Below, piece after piece: positions 5,231 to 7,640 of a stretch of DNA of 7,640 bases. Positions within the stretch are counted from its first letter, which is position 1; every line of letters begins with the position of its first letter. A program made the position numbers and the translations under genes. Source of the DNA: an uncultured Fretibacterium sp. (GTDB taxonomy: Bacteria > Synergistota > Synergistia > Synergistales > Aminobacteriaceae); assembly GCA_937911045.1 (NCBI GenBank), contig CALEPX010000018.1, positions 1 to 7,640 of the forward strand, written 5' to 3'. The notes beneath the pieces were generated by a model. It searched no databases. It was given only the letters and a program-made list of their open reading frames with translations, and had not been told where the DNA came from.

Positions 5231-5385
5231 TTCAGAGAGAGAATAACGGGAATCAAAGAGGAAATAACGAGAAGGAACAGCGAGAGATGCTCAGTTTACT
5301 GAGACACCTAGCGTATTGTGAGCCATTTGAGATTGATGGCTTAAAAAGGAGGGCAGCTATGCTGTTAGAAAGGATGAAGAAATGA
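5227..5385 (+). CDS. small charged hypothetical protein (52 aa)
   Basis: I do not recognise this protein. ATG 5227 is chosen because it overlaps the previous stop as ATGA and has GGAGG at 5211-5215 (spacer 11); GTG codons at 5200 and 5209 in the same frame have sites too close to use. The first 20 residues are rich in Asn, Gln, Glu and Arg (MIQRENNGNQRGNNEKEQRE) and likely disordered. The rest (MLSLLRHLAYCEPFEIDGLKRRAAMLLERMKK region) is probably two short helices. No metal-binding or membrane features. Translationally coupled to its neighbours, so likely expressed with them. Confidence 0.55.
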   Translation: MIQRENNGNQRGNNEKEQREMLSLLRHLAYCEPFEIDGLKRRAAMLLERMKK

Positions 5386-5516
5386 TCGACTTATTAGTGT
5401 TCGTACTATGTACTTGGTGGTTGGCATTTGTGCCTGGGGTTTTACTGTTCACTACTTTTGATGCTATCAGAGATTGGATTGCGGCAAAAGCTCGTGAAAT
5501 TCGAAGCAGGAGCTGA
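5382..5516 (+). CDS. small single-pass membrane protein (44 aa)
   Basis: ATG 5382 overlaps the upstream stop as ATGA; AAAGGATGAAGA just before it gives a plausible ribosome binding site. The translation begins MIDLLVFVLCTWWLAFVP and continues hydrophobic to about residue 25, forming one membrane segment. The C-terminal tail DWIAAKAREIRSRS is amphipathic and basic, so it would stay in the cytoplasm by the positive-inside rule. Small phage membrane proteins near cell-wall-active genes are sometimes holins or accessory proteins, but a single segment of this kind is not enough to call one. The lytic transglycosylase begins about 540 bases downstream. Confidence 0.55.
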   Translation: MIDLLVFVLCTWWLAFVPGVLLFTTFDAIRDWIAAKAREIRSRS

Positions 5517-5565
5517 TGAATGCTTTTGAATGCTCTACAATTATATATAGGGAAGGAATGAAGTA

Positions 5566-6057
5566 ATGACTGAAGAGAAATTTGAAGATGGATTTTTTGA
5601 TGACTTAGTTGGCGAGCTTGTGGGACTGGCAGTATCTAACCCGAGTGGAAAGCTTGCCATGGGTTGGAATTTAGGATTGAGGGAAGCGGTGTGCAAAGTG
5701 CATAATTTTTTTGGTCGGGGGCTTCCGAATCTTGATAAGATTCCTTGTACGTGTGTTGCTACCGATAGTTCGGTTGCTGATAGCTCGATTGCTACCGATA
5801 GTAGGAATACTCGATGCACTCTTTCTACGAAGTCACCTGAGGAGCATGACGCGGTACAGCATCCCTCTTGGTACTGTGATGGCGGAATCGAGACATTGGA
5901 TTACATCATGGCGAAGAAGCTGGATTTCCTGCTTGGGCAGGTGTGCAAGTATATCTCTCGCGCAGGGAAGAAGGATCCTGCAAAGGAGATTGAGGATTTG
6001 AAGAAGGCGCGCTTTTACCTTGACTGGAAGATCAACTCGCTGAAAGGGAAGCCATGA
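5566..6057 (+). CDS. DUF3310 protein with extra N-terminal region (163 aa)
   Basis: Residues about 92-163 are a second DUF3310 domain (HPSWYCDGGIETLDYI, then LGQVCKYISRAGKKDP and DLKKARFYLDWKI), clearly related to the protein at 1463-1672. Residues 1-60 are acidic at the start, then GLAVSNPSGKLAMGWNLGLREAV, with no family I recognise. A Ser/Thr/Asp-rich linker at about 62-80 (VATDSSVADSSIATDS) is built from short imperfect DNA repeats at 5755-5804. AGGGAAGG at 5549-5556 lies 9 bases before ATG 5566. The two DUF3310 genes differ in base composition and architecture, so they were probably acquired separately rather than duplicated in place. Stop and next start overlap as ATGA. Confidence 0.82.
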   Translation: MTEEKFEDGFFDDLVGELVGLAVSNPSGKLAMGWNLGLREAVCKVHNFFGRGLPNLDKIPCTCVATDSSVADSSIATDSRNTRCTLSTKSPEEHDAVQHPSWYCDGGIETLDYIMAKKLDFLLGQVCKYISRAGKKDPAKEIEDLKKARFYLDWKINSLKGKP

Positions 6058-6524
6058 AGTTTGAGACAACTTTTGCAAAGATCATAGCCGCTCTCATCAT
6101 TTTGTTGTTCATTATGTGGGCGAGGCAAGGGAATGCTGGTGTCCTCAGACAGTATAATCCGAAGTTGACGGTCGAACAGGAGCAGCAGATGGAGAAGGCA
6201 ATCGTTGAGGCAGGGAAGAAATTTAACATCCCTGCCTCTTTGATTAAGTCCATCATCGTGGTGGAATCCAGTGCGCGTCCTCGTGTCATATCCAGAGGCG
6301 GAGATTACGGTCTGATGCAGGTGAGATGGAGTGTGCATCATAAGGACTTCGGTGTAAGTAAGGAGCAGCTCCTTGAGCCGCAGACTAATATCTTCATCGG
6401 GACTGAGATTTTTGCACGGTATTACGCACAAAAGAAAAATGTCTATGCTGCGTTGGTGCGCTACAGTGGTGGCAATCAGAGCATGGCAAATAAAGTTATG
6501 AATATTTGGAGGAGGTTACAGTGA
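6054..6524 (+). CDS. membrane-anchored or secreted lytic transglycosylase (156 aa)
   Basis: This is a peptidoglycan-cleaving SLT-family enzyme. It has a hydrophobic segment at residues about 9-22, followed by WARQGNAG. That could be a signal peptide cut after A28 or an uncleaved anchor. The SLT domain spans about 46-156: catalytic E71 in IIVVESSARP, GLMQV at 86-90, a N..IG.EIFARYYAQ helix, and the ALVRYSGG block near the C-terminus. It is the minimal-size SLT form found in phages, conjugative elements and prophages. It may locally open the wall during DNA entry or particle assembly. GGGAAG upstream serves as ribosome binding site, and the ATG overlaps the previous stop. The following gene starts within its last codons (GTG 6521). 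Confidence 0.88.
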   Translation: MKFETTFAKIIAALIILLFIMWARQGNAGVLRQYNPKLTVEQEQQMEKAIVEAGKKFNIPASLIKSIIVVESSARPRVISRGGDYGLMQVRWSVHHKDFGVSKEQLLEPQTNIFIGTEIFARYYAQKKNVYAALVRYSGGNQSMANKVMNIWRRLQ

Positions 6525-7640
6525 AGTCATATACAGAGAAGTCATATACAGAGAAGTCTTTAGAATTTATCGATGAATGTGTCATAGTGGATTTTGCCGG
6601 TTCCAGGCGTGCTAGTGTAATGCCGGAATTGGGCAATGTCGTTGTTTTGGAGCTATGCAGTAATTTTGTACTTACTAATATCGTAGATAGGGAGCGAATG
6701 AAACTCGGGTATAAACCATTATTGCCATCCCTTGATACAAACTATGATAGGGATGGTCGGTATCGCTTTTATATGTGCTTATGCGATGGCACAGCTACCC
6801 GAATTGCTCCTTGGATTGATGTATTTCTTGCTGGCAGCAAGTCCCCAGATAACAATGAGGTGTACGTGATTGATTTAACTGAGGAAGAACAGTGGCATGC
6901 TTATAATCGTATTGACGAACAATGTGTGAAGCACCTTGGCAAGGGGTGCATGGATCTGCTGGCAGAAGCTAAGGTAACAAATGGCGGTTTTGGCGGAGAG
7001 CAGCTGATCTTGACGAAGGACGAAGACGGCATACACCTGATGTCGTTCAGGGAACTTTACGCCCAAGGTAATCAAGATAATCAAGGTAAGCAGGATAAGC
7101 AAGATAATCACGATAATCAAGGTATTCAAGGAAAGCAGAATGTTTTGGTTTATCATAACGGGGTCTGGGCTACGGGCAGACTTGTTCGAGAGCCTCGGAA
7201 ATCTATGTATAAGGTCACAACAGCAAATCATAAGGAACTTATCGTATCAGGCGACTATCTGCATGCGACTATGCGAGGCAAGGTAAGAACCGATCAGCTG
7301 GCAATCAGTGACTACTTGAAGTTTAATGATTCGCTACTGTGTCCTAAATCGGATCTAGGCTATGCACACGGTATCCTTATTGGTATGTACGTTGCATCCG
7401 GAAGTAGAGCTAATGATTATGTGTATCTCACTCTAAACGGCGATAACTACAGGAATGCCATAAGCGTGTTATCCAAAGTTGCCGAAGTATTGGGGCAGGC
7501 AAAAGTCATCTGTGGTAAGGATAATGATAATCTTTCCTCACTTGGCGACGCTTTCAAACAAAACGGCTATGAGCGCGACTTCATCTACGGCGGCTACGGC
7601 TACTACGATGTCTGCAGTACCATTGCGGTGCGCCCCGTCG
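6521..7640 (+). CDS. large protein with degenerate Hint/LAGLIDADG-like domain and candidate hypervariable C-terminus, 3' incomplete
   Basis: The frame is open from GTG 6521 to the window edge (373 codons, no stop). GGAGGAGG-like sequence at 6508-6515 (GGAGGAGG) lies 5 bases upstream, and the GTG overlaps the transglycosylase stop. Residues 1-150 match nothing I know; they include a KSYTE repeat and EEEQWHAYNRIDEQC. Residues about 155-340 resemble the intein-type Hint plus LAGLIDADG layout known from anaerobic ribonucleotide reductase inteins: HLMSFRELY, VYHNGVWATGRLV, MYKVTTANHKELIV, then YAHGILIGMYVASGS. However, no catalytic Cys precedes QLILT, block B reads SGDYLH instead of T..H, and the acidic residue of the LAGLIDADG motif is gone, so splicing and nuclease activity are unlikely. 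The low-complexity insert (182-207) falls inside the Hint part. The end, IYGGYGYYDVCSTIAVRPV, resembles a C-type-lectin-fold variable region. Probably a phage structural or host-binding protein. Confidence 0.6.
   Translation, partial: MKSYTEKSYTEKSLEFIDECVIVDFAGSRRASVMPELGNVVVLELCSNFVLTNIVDRERMKLGYKPLLPSLDTNYDRDGRYRFYMCLCDGTATRIAPWIDVFLAGSKSPDNNEVYVIDLTEEEQWHAYNRIDEQCVKHLGKGCMDLLAEAKVTNGGFGGEQLILTKDEDGIHLMSFRELYAQGNQDNQGKQDKQDNHDNQGIQGKQNVLVYHNGVWATGRLVREPRKSMYKVTTANHKELIVSGDYLHATMRGKVRTDQLAISDYLKFNDSLLCPKSDLGYAHGILIGMYVASGSRANDYVYLTLNGDNYRNAISVLSKVAEVLGQAKVICGKDNDNLSSLGDAFKQNGYERDFIYGGYGYYDVCSTIAVRPV
6524..6558 (+). repeat. 15-base tandem repeat at the start of the last gene
   Basis: AAGTCATATACAGAG occurs twice in a row (6524-6553), followed by a partial third copy (AAGTC). 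It encodes KSYTE-KSYTE-KS right after the start codon and preserves the frame. It probably arose by slippage and may vary between strains. Confidence 0.9.
7064..7141 (+). repeat. low-complexity CAA-GRT-AAT repeat in the Hint-like region
   Basis: Twenty-six codons are built from imperfect 9-base units of the form CA(A/G) G(G/A)T AA(T/G), encoding Gln-Gly/Asp-Asn/Lys triplets. The tract lies between HLMSFRELYA and VLVYHNGVW, where intein-like Hint domains normally have only a short turn, so it is an expansion inside the domain. The frame is kept. Length variation between related genomes is likely. Confidence 0.85.
7544..7640 (+). other. candidate diversity-generating retroelement variable region, cut by the window edge
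   Basis: Ten codons in a row end in C (7577-7606: GAC TTC ATC TAC GGC GGC TAC GGC TAC TAC), followed by GAT GTC TGC AGT ACC. Every one of the codons TTC, ATC, TAC and GGC can come from AAC by changes at adenines, the mutational signature of such elements. The protein ends in AVRPV, similar to the FRPV-type ends of C-type-lectin-fold targets, and the last bases are GC-rich as in an initiation-of-mutagenic-homing region. No template repeat or reverse transcriptase is present in this window, so this is a hypothesis. Confidence 0.3.

Noticed and set aside
5516..5566. A 16-codon ORF (ATG 5516 to TAA 5566) linking the membrane-protein gene to the second DUF3310 gene.
   Set aside because: It has no ribosome binding site of its own beyond the upstream gene's end, no recognisable sequence, and its last codons are just the next gene's ribosome binding site; it could at most couple translation.
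5711..6001. Arg/Leu/Ile-rich 96-aa frame inside the second DUF3310 gene.
   Set aside because: It is the shifted frame of a real gene; the composition is typical of an out-of-frame reading and there is no ribosome binding site.
6875..7231. Minus-strand 118-aa hydrophobic frame opposite the last gene.
   Set aside because: Its Ile/Leu-rich part is the complement of the CAA-GAT-AAT low-complexity repeat, an artefact of the repeat rather than a membrane protein.
1..7640. tRNA genes, CRISPR arrays, insertion sequences or attachment sites.
   Set aside because: No cloverleaf with a TTC-arm, no regularly spaced repeats, no transposase or integrase frame, and no flanking duplicated attachment sequence was seen on either strand.

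Overview
This window reads as part of a phage or prophage genome from a low-to-moderate GC Gram-positive-type (Firmicutes) host. The evidence is that all genes lie on the + strand, most neighbours overlap by 4-11 bases (longer at the less certain starts), strong AGGAG/AAGGAGG ribosome binding sites are frequent, and the recognisable families are typical of phage: ThyX, two DUF3310 proteins, an NPPY methyltransferase, a PAPS-reductase-like PP-loop protein, a gp6-like head-tail connector, a MazG-type pyrophosphohydrolase, a Bro-N antirepressor and a lytic transglycosylase. A Negativicutes host is a guess and cannot be shown from this sequence.

Layout. Bases 1-161 are a non-coding leader with a long-range inverted repeat. 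Bases 162-1672 hold five overlapping genes: a small acidic protein, two zinc-ribbon proteins (the second a Lar-like plus zinc-ribbon fusion), thyX and a DUF3310 gene. Bases 1673-1930 are a 258-base non-coding leader with several long-range inverted repeats. Bases 1931-4164 hold the methyltransferase, the PP-loop protein, an out-of-place head-tail connector gene embedded in duplicated sequence, and the MazG-like gene. From 4177 the codon choice becomes visibly richer in G and C: antirepressor, double zinc-finger protein, two small proteins (one membrane-spanning), a second and longer DUF3310 protein, a membrane-anchored lytic transglycosylase, and finally a large GTG-started gene that runs off the right edge.

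How the genes fit together. The left part looks like an early module for nucleotide supply and DNA modification: dTMP synthesis by ThyX, removal of unwanted NTPs by the MazG-like enzyme, and DNA methylation or base/sulfur chemistry by the methyltransferase and PP-loop protein. The small zinc ribbons may counter host defence. The right part mixes a regulatory gene (antirepressor) with a cell-wall entry or exit function and a probable host-interaction or structural protein.

Most interesting points. (1) The last protein contains what looks like a dead intein/Hint-LAGLIDADG domain. It ends, at the window edge, in a run of NNC codons followed by an 'AVRPV' tail, which resembles the variable region of a diversity-generating retroelement target. 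The template repeat and reverse transcriptase would have to lie beyond the window. (2) The connector gene sits between two nested sets of direct repeats that record a 96-base duplication and gene capture at a former cysH-like/mazG-like overlap. (3) A short gene-junction module (NRR-coding sequence that doubles as ribosome binding site plus start) occurs three times in the first kilobase, and one copy has fused two zinc-ribbon genes in frame.
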